A DNA stretch of 21,101 nt. Origin: Acidobacteriota bacterium. GTDB taxonomy: Bacteria; Acidobacteriota; Terriglobia; Terriglobales; Acidobacteriaceae. The notes below the pieces were generated by a model. It did no database searches, was not told the origin of the DNA, and saw only the letters and a program-made list of their open reading frames with translations. Location: positions 1-21,101 of the forward strand of contig QIAS01000123.1 in the NCBI GenBank assembly GCA_003225615.1, written 5' to 3'. Numbering within the stretch: position 1 is the first letter of the stretch; each line of letters begins with the position of its first letter. The translations under genes were made by a program, and so were the position numbers. This document shows, one piece after another, positions 1-7,401 of this stretch.

Positions 1-292
1 CTCCGCCATTGCTTCGCCGTACCAGCTTGACCACGTCGACCTGGGCTTCGACGTCTTCATTTTTCGCCCAGCAACCTGACGCTCTAAGCTGAGAGAACAA
101 ACCGTCGCGCAGTCTCTCGGGTGCCATTTCGCAATAGCGACACAGCAATTTCTTGGTGTTGCGGATGACGGCAGATGCTGCAGCGTCTTGGCATAGGCAG
201 TCCAAGCCTTGCAAACGAACGTTCTTAGAGACAGTCACATCTTTAGCAGCTTGCCCGTAACTCAGCACGGACCTATCGAAGATTGTCTCCAT
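1..292 (-). CDS. Hypothetical cysteine-containing protein, partial (runs off left edge)
   Basis: Reading the minus strand from an ATG at 292, the frame stays open for 97 codons to the window edge. The protein starts METIFDRSVLSYGQAAKD and has a cysteine cluster: DCLCQ at about residues 32-36, CRYCE at about 51-55 and GCW at about 75. The CxC and CxxC pairs could bind a metal, but I recognise no family. Upstream of the ATG there is only a weak purine-rich stretch (GAGACGAGAC) as a possible ribosome binding site. A 97-codon open frame can arise by chance in DNA of this composition, so this is a candidate rather than a firm gene. The C-terminus lies outside the window. Confidence 0.4.
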   Translation of the reverse strand, partial: METIFDRSVLSYGQAAKDVTVSKNVRLQGLDCLCQDAAASAVIRNTKKLLCRYCEMAPERLRDGLFSQLRASGCWAKNEDVEAQVDVVKLVRRSNGG

Positions 293-557
293 ATGTCTCG
301 TCTCGGTCAGGCATTGCTCAGACCCCTGTCTGGTCTTAGCTAAGTCAGTCTTTTGGCAGTTCCGGCCGGAGTTCGCGTTTTGTCGTGCAATTCCTTTCGC
401 GCGAACTGCCTGCCAGAAAGTATCTGCAGACCCGTTCATTTACCACGTGGAATAAATCTCCTCAGGTCTGGTTATCGACAGTGCGGTATGAATGTGGTGG
501 CACCCAAACATAACTCCCAACGCCGCACAAGAAGGCCGCTCACATAGGAGAACTTCT

Positions 558-989
558 ATGAAACGAATCGTTAGCCGCACGAACCTGTTTACTGCTGTAG
601 CCGGAATCATCCTCGCACTCTCAGGAGCTGCGTATGCCGATGGCACCACCGCCGCCGCTACATCGCAGAAGCCGCTGAAGGCGAAAGGAGGCACCCTGAA
701 GATCTCGGAGGCCACTGATGTGGCTGGTGTGATACTTGAACCGGGGAAGTATGAAGTCAAGCAGGTGAACTCGAAAGCGGGCCTGGCTATCAGGTTCACG
801 CTCTTTACTTACGACCATTTCGCCGAAGAAGCTCAATCTCCATATGAATGGGACGTAGTCGCCGAGGTGAAGGTCACTGTGCAACCGCTGACCTCCAAAG
901 CCACGCACACTGACCTGAAGGTCGCGTCTGACGGTCGCAAAGCAATCGCTCTGCAGATCCGCGGCAATAGCTTTGAGTACCTTTTCTGA
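558..989 (+). CDS. Small secreted hypothetical protein with signal peptide
   Basis: This 143-aa protein begins MKRIVSRTNLFTAVAGIILA, a classical Sec signal peptide (basic n-region, hydrophobic core) with a likely cleavage after AYA at about residue 27. The start at 558 is preferred over upstream in-frame starts because AGGAG lies at 546-550, 7 nt before the ATG, and because the signal peptide begins there. The mature part is a mostly beta pattern with VILEPGKYEVK and a central FTLFTYDHF segment. It resembles small secreted proteins common in Acidobacteriota in which a 'put up with, and get rid of by, E-P-G-x-Y-x-V' type segment recurs, but I cannot name a function. It is probably periplasmic or cell-surface. 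It is followed at once by a decayed porin gene in the same direction, so the two may once have been co-transcribed. Confidence 0.75.
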   Translation: MKRIVSRTNLFTAVAGIILALSGAAYADGTTAAATSQKPLKAKGGTLKISEATDVAGVILEPGKYEVKQVNSKAGLAIRFTLFTYDHFAEEAQSPYEWDVVAEVKVTVQPLTSKATHTDLKVASDGRKAIALQIRGNSFEYLF

Positions 990-1053
990 TCGCAACGTGG
1001 TTTCGTATCACGTTCCAGAAGGCCACGGCAGGAAGGTTACGTATGGCTTACTA

Positions 1054-1670
1054 AACGCAATTTAATAAGTGCTTCAACTCGCATGGTACTGGCTCTACCG
1101 AGTATTTCGATCCGGCAACATCTGATTCCGAGTTCACCCTGATTGCGAAGTACTACAACGGCAATGATCTCCGTTTCTATTTCGCGGGCCAGATATTTCG
1201 GCCCGTTCAATGACACACTCGGTTTGACGAACGTCCCGACTGCACACTCGATTGACGGGTCCTCAACGCTCGCGTTCGGCTTGCAAAAGGGAGTGCCCGT
1301 TGTGGCTCGCTCGCTCCCTCCCCGGTCGCAAGGTGGATGTCTGAACATCGGAATTCCGCTCTCGCGTCTTGCCCATGCTGATCCCACTGGACGCAACGCG
1401 GGATGGGTTTTCTACGCTCACTATGGCTATGACCAGGTGCTGGCGCGGGATGTTCGGCGTGAGGGCGGCGGCCGACAAAAAGGGGACGTAGCAGCGGGAA
1501 CGCTGCAATATAAGCTGAATAAGTTTGTGAGCTTCGTCGTGGAAGAGTCCCTCTACCGCACTCGTGCGCTACCGCTGACTTCAACCGGTAACTTCCCACT
1601 GTTCGAAGGGCGGCCTATGCGCGAATGGAAGGATTTTCGCTCAGAGATTGGGCCCATATTCACTTTTTAG
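1054..1670 (+). pseudogene. Outer-membrane porin-like protein, C-terminal remnant with frameshift
   Basis: Two adjacent frames together spell the C-terminal part of a beta-barrel protein. The first, about 1054-1209, reads FTLIAKYYNGNDLRFYFAGQ and then stops at TGA. The second, about 1190-1670, continues with FNDTLGLTNVPTAHSIDGSS, LNIGIPLSRLAHADP, GRNAGWVFYAHYGYDQVLA and a typical outer-membrane ending in GPIFTF, with the terminal phenylalanine expected of barrel proteins. Deleting one C from CGGCCCGTTC near 1200 would join the frames as FRPFNDT. The front half of the gene and any signal peptide are missing; a TAA lies just upstream of the first frame. It is therefore a truncated and frameshifted relic. 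Family identity rests on recalled resemblance to acidobacterial porin-like proteins. Confidence 0.6.
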
Positions 1671-1690
1671 ATGTTCCTCATACCTCCGTG

Positions 1691-1709
1691 GCGGGATTCA
1701 AATTCCCGC
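1691..1709. other. Short inverted repeat / possible hairpin
   Basis: GCGGGA (1691-1696) and TCCCGC (1704-1709) form a 6-bp GC-rich stem with a 7-nt loop, 20 nt after the porin stop codon. No T-run follows, so it is at best a weak terminator-like hairpin. The rest of 1671-1799 holds no gene that I can support. Confidence 0.25.
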
Positions 1710-1799
1710 ACGTTCATCAGACGAGGCATTACCCGTGGGTGTGTCGCTCTCGACTCGACGGTTTTCGCTTTGGGGCGGACATTTCGGGTTACCGGACAA

Positions 1800-2054
1800 T
1801 TACGGGGGCTGCACTTGTAGGAACTTCCAGCAGCTCAGGATGCACCCGAGCGTCAGAAGCGCCAAGTGCATATCTGCCCTTTTCTCGTAACGCAGGCGCA
1901 GGCGGCGAAACTGATTCAGCCATGCGAAGGTGCGTTCCACGACCCAACGCCATCTCCCCAACCCGCTGCCATGTTCCGTGTTGCGCATTGCGAGCAGCGG
2001 CCATATGTGACGGGCGGGCAAAGCGCGGCATTTGCGGCCGACCCCTGAACGCAC
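1800..2054 (-). mobile_element. IS5-family transposase, C-terminal remnant
   Basis: The minus-strand frame contains RNTEHGSGLGRWRWVVERTF followed by AWLNQFRRLRLRYEKRAD and ALLTLGCILSCW. This is the C-terminal end of IS5-group DDE transposases; the E in WVVER fits the catalytic glutamate and the following R/K spacing fits the Y-R-E-K signature region. Only about 65-80 residues are left. The part with the two aspartates is absent and the sequence upstream of about 2030 does not continue the family. I could not find convincing terminal inverted repeats. This is a dead insertion-sequence fragment lying between the porin relic and the zinc-ribbon gene, and it marks a past insertion or rearrangement there. 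Confidence 0.75.
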
Positions 2055-2154
2055 AGTTCGGGTTGTACCGCCATTCGGGAGGAATCGCTAGCGCGAATGC
2101 CCCTCTGGTTTTTCACCAGCAGGTTTACAACCATTATCGCGGTTTGCCATCAAC

Positions 2155-2352
2155 TTACGAAGAAAGCCGCGACGCTGTAGCGCCGCAGGCCGGGCAACTG
2201 TGAAGCTCGACAACACTCGCTCCAAACACAGTATCAAGATCACGATCCGCTTCTGTTGACTCTGAGGGCAGCACTTTGTCTGCATGGTGGTTCATGTCAG
2301 CCCCGCAACGTGGGCATTTCAGTTTTTCGCTGGTGCGTATATTGTCTGTCAT
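2155..2352 (-). CDS. Small zinc-ribbon protein (CxxC...CxxC)
   Basis: This 65-aa protein has two CxxC knuckles: KCPRCGADMNHHADK (C13, C16, with H22/H23) and HSCPACGATASR (C53, C56). They are separated by an acidic linker. The pattern is that of a compact zinc ribbon, and small proteins with the opening motif CPRCxxxMNHHADK are familiar from Acidobacteriota and related soil bacteria, without known function. It starts 3 nt after the stop of the FMN reductase gene, so it is almost certainly translated from the same message and is the last intact gene of the long minus-strand train. It could bind RNA, DNA or a protein partner; the sequence does not decide this. Confidence 0.8.
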   Translation of the reverse strand: MTDNIRTSEKLKCPRCGADMNHHADKVLPSESTEADRDLDTVFGASVVELHSCPACGATASRLSS

Positions 2353-2355
2353 CGG

Positions 2356-2919
2356 CTACACCGGAACATTCTCCCGTCCGTATCGGAGCGTTCGTGACAT
2401 CCAGATCAGCTCCTTCAGGAACTTGTCAACGCGCCGAACGTAAGAGGGATCGAGTAGCTTTCCATTGCCGTCGAACGAATTCTGCACAGTAGAGAAGTTC
2501 ACATCCCAAAAGATCGTGACCAATCCAAGTTCTCGCATCACAGGCAAAAGGTTTTGGATAACCCGAGTTCCACCAAATGGCCCCGCCGAAACTCCGACGA
2601 TCCCGACCGCTTTGTGTATGTACTCTTTCAGACAGCTATCGAGAACATGTTTCAGCAATCCACTGTAACCGTGGTTGTACTCGGGTGCGACGATCACGAG
2701 CCCGTCGGCACGATCCATTTTCGCAGAAAACGCGCCCTCTTTGATTGCCTCTCCAGCGTCGTTCGTGGGTAATGGAAGGCCGGCAATATCGATGAGATCG
2801 GTTTCGACTCCCGCCTGCTTCGAGACTTCTTCCCTAAGCAGTCGCGCCACGTGAGCACTCATTCGGCCCATGCGGGTAGTGCCGAGAATCACGGGAATGT
2901 AAAGAGGACGAGACTCCAT
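2356..2919 (-). CDS. NADPH-dependent FMN reductase family protein
   Basis: The 187-aa flavodoxin-like protein opens with PVILGTTRMGRMSAHVA, the phosphate-binding loop of the FMN_red family. It carries the family signature VIVAPEYNHGYSGLLKHVLD near residues 75-95, followed by KAVGIVGVSAGPFGGTR. Members reduce free FMN, quinones, azo dyes or metals with NAD(P)H in the cytoplasm. Length is normal and no key motif is missing. The start is 9 nt after the reconstructed stop of the debranching enzyme, with AGGTG 6 nt before the ATG. It is followed by a zinc-ribbon gene 3 nt downstream. Position in a sugar-oxidation train suggests a role in disposing of reducing power or quinone stress; this is inference. 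Confidence 0.88.
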   Translation of the reverse strand: MESRPLYIPVILGTTRMGRMSAHVARLLREEVSKQAGVETDLIDIAGLPLPTNDAGEAIKEGAFSAKMDRADGLVIVAPEYNHGYSGLLKHVLDSCLKEYIHKAVGIVGVSAGPFGGTRVIQNLLPVMRELGLVTIFWDVNFSTVQNSFDGNGKLLDPSYVRRVDKFLKELIWMSRTLRYGRENVPV

Positions 2920-2928
2920 CGATTCACC

Positions 2929-4886
2929 TTATATAGTTGCACCTTGGCCGATCGCTTCTTTTGCAGCTTGATTCGGAGTTCGTTGCGAGAATGCAGCGTC
3001 TTGAGGTCGAATTCCGTAGATGTCCTCCACTGTGGCCCGCAGTATCTCTGCCACGCTCCACGCTTGCGCAATGCAGCCAACAGGCCTGTGTGGCGCATCT
3101 CCCTCGAAGATTTCTGAAATGTGGCCCAAGCCAGCGTCGGCCAGATGGTCCTTCAAAGGCACCAGCCAAGCTTCGGCTTGGCGACGTGCCGAATCGCTTC
3201 CACCGTTCACCTTTATATATGCAGTAATGAACGGTCCCATCAGCCACGGCCAGACGGTGCCCTGGTGGTACGCGCCATCGCGACTGGCGCCGTCGTAGGC
3301 CGTAAGGCGTGAGTAAATGTTGCTCCACGATGCTTACAACTTGTTTCGCCCGCTCCGGACTGAGCATTGAATGCGGCAAGCTCACTGCGAATATCTGATT
3401 TGGACGGACACTAGCGTCAGGCGGTCCGCCATTGACCACGTCGTATAAATAGCCGCCCTTCTCATTCCAGAGCAAGCGATTGAAACTCCACTTGGTGAGA
3501 GCAGCCATGTTGTTGTATCGCTTCCGCGAGGATTCATCACCGAGGCGTCCCGCAATATCCTCCATAATGCAAACTGCGTTGTACCAGAGTGCTTGAATTT
3601 CCACCGGCTTAGCGCGTCGTGGTGTAACGACCCAGTCGCCGACCTTCGCATCCATCCAAGTCAGTTGGACGCCGGGCTCGCCCGAGTTGAGGAGACCTGC
3701 CGAGTCGAGTTTGATACCGAACCTGGTTCCGCGCACGTGCCAGGCAATGATGTCAGTGAGAACGCTGTATAGCTCGTGCTGAACGAAATCTAGATTGCCT
3801 GTATATGTGAGGTACGCCCGTACGGCTTCAAAAAACCAGAGGGTGGCATCGACAGTGTTGTACTCTGGTGTCTCGCCAGCATCTGGAAAGCGATTCGGAA
3901 GCATACCGCGATCAACGTTTTGGGCAAACGTGCGCAAAATACTGCGGGCCACGTCGTAGCGCCGGGTAGGAAGCGTGAGTCCCGGAAGCGCGATCATGGT
4001 GTCGCGCCCCCAGTCGCTGAACCAGTGATACCCGGCGATCACGCTTTTCTGTTCACCGCGGGAGACAATGTACTGGTCGGTTGCGCCAGCCAGTGAGTTT
4101 ACGAAATCATCGTTCACTGGCGAACGCTGCGCACTGTCTTTCCGCCTCGAGACCTCACGCTGTCGGTATTGTTCAGCCGCATTCACATCATGCGGCTCGG
4201 TGGAAGCGATAATAGTAACCTTTGGCTTTGAGTTCAGATCAAAACGGAGCAGACAGGGATTAAACAGGTCTTCCGTAAAATCGAGCCCCCGTTCGCGCTC
4301 GGCTTCATATTCGAAGTTACGGTACCAATGCCCGGCGCTCTCGATCTCATCGGCATTGTTCGCGAAATAAAGGGCAGGAAGACCGGCATAAGGAGAGAGA
4401 CTGATCTGGCCCGATTGCTGCTCGATTCTGCCGTCGAGCGCCCCATTTTCGTGAGTCAGGCTATGGTAGTCGCGAAACGCGATCAGGGGCCGAATTTCGA
4501 GCTGGACCCTGGCTGCTCCCTTAACCCGATATTGGATGACAGTGGTGTTCTCTCCTTGGACCATAAATACCGTTTTCTCGACCTCAGTGTTTTCCACGCT
4601 GAACCTGAAAGTCGGGAACGGATCGAGCCGGAATTGCCTGAGATAGTGAAAGCCCTGAGGGCTCATACCTTCGCCCGTCGATGATCAGAGTCTCTTCCAT
4701 TTTCGACAACAGAACAACTCGGCCTACGGGTGGCTTTGTCGCGGCGACCAGAAGACCGTGGTATCTACGTGTGTTACATCCGTTGACCGTACCCGACGCG
4801 AAGCCCCCAACTCCATTCGTTTCGAGCCATTCACGACGAAGCGCGGCATCGAGGTTAGTACAAATGTCTTCTCCGAATCGGATCAT
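2929..4886 (-). pseudogene. Glycogen debranching enzyme (amylo-alpha-1,6-glucosidase type), broken by two frame changes
   Basis: Three consecutive minus-strand frames encode one protein. Frame A (4886 to about 4670) is the N-terminal domain, with NGVGGFASGTVNGCNTRRYH and LLSKMEETLIIDGRRYE. Frame B (about 4672 to 3310) carries HWFSDWGRDTMIALPGLTLP, EYNTVDATLWFFEAVRAYLT, EIQALWYNA and LLTPYGLR. Frame C (about 3305 to 2929) continues with [18 protein letters not shown] to the normal C-terminus. These are the landmarks of the archaeal/bacterial GDE family (about 650 aa), which removes alpha-1,6 branches from glycogen-like glucan. At each junction about 10-14 family-typical residues are absent, so these are small deletions of 2 mod 3, not single-base errors. 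The ATG overlaps the NDH-2 stop (ATGA), so it is translationally coupled. As written, the longest product (frame B, from ATG 4666) lacks the N-terminal domain and ends in a foreign tail. Confidence 0.85.
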
Positions 4887-6247
4887 GACACGCTCTCCAG
4901 CGCACCCTCCGCAGTTACACCAGAAGTCGACAAGGACGAGTTGCTTTCACCCTCATCTGCGTGCGAGATAGTTGGAGCACGAAAGGTCTGGAACTGCACG
5001 AGATCTTTTGTGAACAGGAGATCCAGAGTCCAGTCCAGCGCGACGCGAAGTTTCTTCTCGAATCGCGGTAGTTTGCTTAGATAAATCGTCCGCCACATCC
5101 ACCACGCTATGAATCCCGAAAAATTGATTCCGAATATATTGGCCACCCCAGTGCGGCGTCCGATTGCGGCCAGTTGTCCGATGGTGGAGAAGGAAAATGG
5201 TTTAAGAGTTCCGCCTCGGACATTCGCGATTAGATTCTTGGCGAGCGTCTTTCCTTCGCGCAGGGCATGCTGAGCGGTCGGAGGGTGAAATTGCCCGGTC
5301 TTGTGGTCGGGCACGAGTGCGCAATCGCCTAACGCCCAGACGCCAGGCCAATCCGGCAGGCGCAACATTTCGTCCACCTTCAGACGTCCGCGTTCTTTTA
5401 CGCAGGGAAGCGAATCGAGCACCGGATTCGGCGACGTGCCGGCGGTCCAGATCAGAGCTTTACTTTCGATCTGCTCACCAGTGCTCAGCTGAACGCCGCT
5501 GTCCGTCAGCCCAATGACACACGTATTTAAGAGAATCTCAACTCCTCGTTCGGCAAGCTTCTTCTCGGTGTACCGGCCCAGCTTTTCCCCGAGTTCGGGC
5601 AGGATCACATTGCCGGGATGCACGAGAACAACCCGCAGCATATCTTCACGAAGATTTATATAAAAGTGAACCGCCTCGCGAATGAAATCGTTTATTCCGG
5701 CTATGGTCTCGACACCGGCAAAGCCCCCGCCAGCAACGACAAAGGTAAGCAATGGGCGCCGCAACGCCGCGGAGCATTCAGTGTCGGCCTCTTCAAGATG
5801 TGCAATCAAGCGATTCCGTAGGTGGATCGCATCTCCCAGGGATTTCATCGTCAATGCCCTTTGTTCCAGGCCGGGAAGATTGAAGAAGTTCGTGATAGAG
5901 CCGAGCCCGATAACGAGGTGATCGTAAGGAAGCTCGTGATGATGATGATCGAATCCGTGAGACACGGTCACGAGCTTGCGTTCCAGATTGATGGATTCAA
6001 CTTCTCCCGCGAAAAAGCTGATCCGCTTCAGAAGCTTTCGCACGGGATTCACGATGTTGGTGAGATCGAGATCGCTGGCGGCAACTTCGTGCAACATGGG
6101 AGTGAACAGAAAGAAATTGTCCCGGTTCACCAGTGTGATCTCGACATCGGGATCGCGGGCCAAAGTGTCATCCAGGTGGATGGCCGCATGCAGCCCGGCA
6201 AAGCCGCCGCCGAGAATGATGATCCGAGTTTTCTTTTGTTCAGCCAC
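4883..6247 (-). CDS. ndh: Type II NADH:quinone oxidoreductase (NDH-2)
   Basis: The 454-aa flavoprotein has the FAD Rossmann motif ILGGGFAGLHAA at residues 11-22, the NAD(P)H site FVVAGGGFAGVET at 169-181, and the FAD-contact segment GVWALGDCALVPD at 302-314. The quinone-site region PPTAQHALREGKTLAKN is at 322-338. A hydrophobic/aromatic stretch FIAWWMWRTIYLSKL near 379-393, followed by basic residues, fits the monotopic membrane anchor of NDH-2. The enzyme oxidises NADH and reduces membrane quinone without pumping protons. A local HHHH at 101-104 is a surface oddity. The gene begins shortly after the dehydrogenase gene and its stop overlaps the start of the debranching gene, so it probably re-oxidises NADH made by the neighbouring sugar dehydrogenase. 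Intact, normal length. Confidence 0.92.
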   Translation of the reverse strand: MAEQKKTRIIILGGGFAGLHAAIHLDDTLARDPDVEITLVNRDNFFLFTPMLHEVAASDLDLTNIVNPVRKLLKRISFFAGEVESINLERKLVTVSHGFDHHHHELPYDHLVIGLGSITNFFNLPGLEQRALTMKSLGDAIHLRNRLIAHLEEADTECSAALRRPLLTFVVAGGGFAGVETIAGINDFIREAVHFYINLREDMLRVVLVHPGNVILPELGEKLGRYTEKKLAERGVEILLNTCVIGLTDSGVQLSTGEQIESKALIWTAGTSPNPVLDSLPCVKERGRLKVDEMLRLPDWPGVWALGDCALVPDHKTGQFHPPTAQHALREGKTLAKNLIANVRGGTLKPFSFSTIGQLAAIGRRTGVANIFGINFSGFIAWWMWRTIYLSKLPRFEKKLRVALDWTLDLLFTKDLVQFQTFRAPTISHADEGESNSSLSTSGVTAEGALESVS

Positions 6248-6270
6248 GGAAATCCTCCATCCAGCGCACC

Positions 6271-7374
6271 CTAAAGCTCAGCCACTTCACAAAAAACCTT
6301 GATCGAGCCGTTTGGGTTTGTGAGCTTCTTGAATAGCTCGGTGTAGTTTTCGAGTCCGCGAACCGGATCGGTGAGAAGTCGGCTGAGCCAGCCCGGATAT
6401 TCGGCTTCCGCCTGCGACATATCGCGCACGCCCGCCTCAAAATATTCGCGATTGGCATTTACGGTCCCGACCATCACTTTGTTTCCAAGGACGAATTCCA
6501 GGTTAATGCGATCAGCCGGAACCTGAACCATGCGATCGCCGCCCGTTACGCTGGACAGAACGAGCACACCGTTCTTGCCCAGCGCCTGCATGCTGTCGAA
6601 AACCACGCCGGAGTTGCCGGTCGCTTCGAAAATCAGGTCAAACGGCCCGAATTGCGTCGCGCCCTCAATGATTGGTACTTCTTGCGTGATTACGTATCGG
6701 GCGCCGAGTGCTTCGATGAGTTCGGCATTGAGATTCGGCTTCGGATTGCGAGCGAATGTGGTGACATCAATGCCGCGCAGGCGCAGGGCCAAAGTTGCTA
6801 GCAATCCAATTGTGCCAGCTCCCATGACAGCGGCGCGGCGAGGCCGCCATACCTTCAGCCGGCGCTGAATCTCGTACGCTTGGTGGATGCCCTTTTCAAC
6901 AACCGTGAAAGGTTCCAGAAGCACGCCAACGTGCTTCAATCCTTGCGGCACCTTCACAATGAACTCTGCGTCATCGACGTAGTATTCAGTCAGAAATCCG
7001 TGGCGAAGGTTGATGCCCCGCTCGAAGTAGGTGTCGTCGGTGGTCATGTCGTTCGTGCCGATCAGGTCATAGAGACTTCGCCCCGGTCGCTGAACTGTGG
7101 CGACGACATAATCTCCAGGCTTCAGCTCAGTCACATTCGGACCAACCGCTTCCACCCGGCCGAAACCTTCATGTCCGATGACCAAAAAGTTGTATCCCGG
7201 AGGAGCTGCGCCGTATTCTGCGGCATTGATCTCTTTGTCGGTGCCATCCACTCCGACGCGAAGAACTCTAACCAGCACTCCTCGCCCATTGGGAACCTCG
7301 TCGACTGATGGCCTGTTCAGGTCGGCCAGATGAACGCTGTTGGCTTTGCCGGGAAATACACTAATTGCTTTCAT
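6271..7374 (-). CDS. Glucose 1-dehydrogenase-like zinc-type MDR oxidoreductase
   Basis: The 367-aa protein begins [10 protein letters not shown] and has the medium-chain dehydrogenase fold of archaeal-type glucose dehydrogenases. H68-E69 in [14 protein letters not shown] and E154 in [12 protein letters not shown] match zinc and substrate residues, and the nucleotide motif [15 protein letters not shown] starts at 184. The usual catalytic-zinc cysteine is replaced by aspartate (GVDGTDKE, D43), as in the Haloferax glucose dehydrogenase. The four-cysteine structural zinc lobe is missing; the region reads [14 protein letters not shown]. It should oxidise an aldose, most likely glucose, to the lactone with NAD(P)+ in the cytoplasm. 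A GGAG sits 7 nt before the ATG. It lies 27 nt after the glucosidase and 23 nt before NDH-2, an arrangement that makes glucose release, oxidation and NADH re-oxidation neighbours. Confidence 0.87.
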   Translation of the reverse strand: MKAISVFPGKANSVHLADLNRPSVDEVPNGRGVLVRVLRVGVDGTDKEINAAEYGAAPPGYNFLVIGHEGFGRVEAVGPNVTELKPGDYVVATVQRPGRSLYDLIGTNDMTTDDTYFERGINLRHGFLTEYYVDDAEFIVKVPQGLKHVGVLLEPFTVVEKGIHQAYEIQRRLKVWRPRRAAVMGAGTIGLLATLALRLRGIDVTTFARNPKPNLNAELIEALGARYVITQEVPIIEGATQFGPFDLIFEATGNSGVVFDSMQALGKNGVLVLSSVTGGDRMVQVPADRINLEFVLGNKVMVGTVNANREYFEAGVRDMSQAEAEYPGWLSRLLTDPVRGLENYTELFKKLTNPNGSIKVFCEVAEL

Positions 7375-7401
7375 TTCATATCTCCGTTCAGATTGATAGT
7401 C

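Noticed and set aside
440..799. 119-aa minus-strand frame opposite the small secreted protein
   Set aside because: It overlaps a gene with signal peptide and ribosome binding site, has no recognisable motif and reads as an antisense shadow.
1143..1670. Reading the plus-strand frame from 1143 as an intact 175-aa protein
   Set aside because: Its first 20 or so residues are out of frame with the porin homology, which continues upstream in another frame; it is a relic, not a gene with a true start.
5940..5955. His-rich HHHH stretch in NDH-2 as an engineered tag or metal site
   Set aside because: It is internal (residues 101-104), in a variable surface loop ahead of the conserved ELPYDHLVIG motif, and the gene is otherwise natural.
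5822..6274. 150-aa plus-strand frame inside the NDH-2 gene
   Set aside because: It is fully antisense to a well-conserved NDH-2 with all cofactor motifs; no family-like residues.
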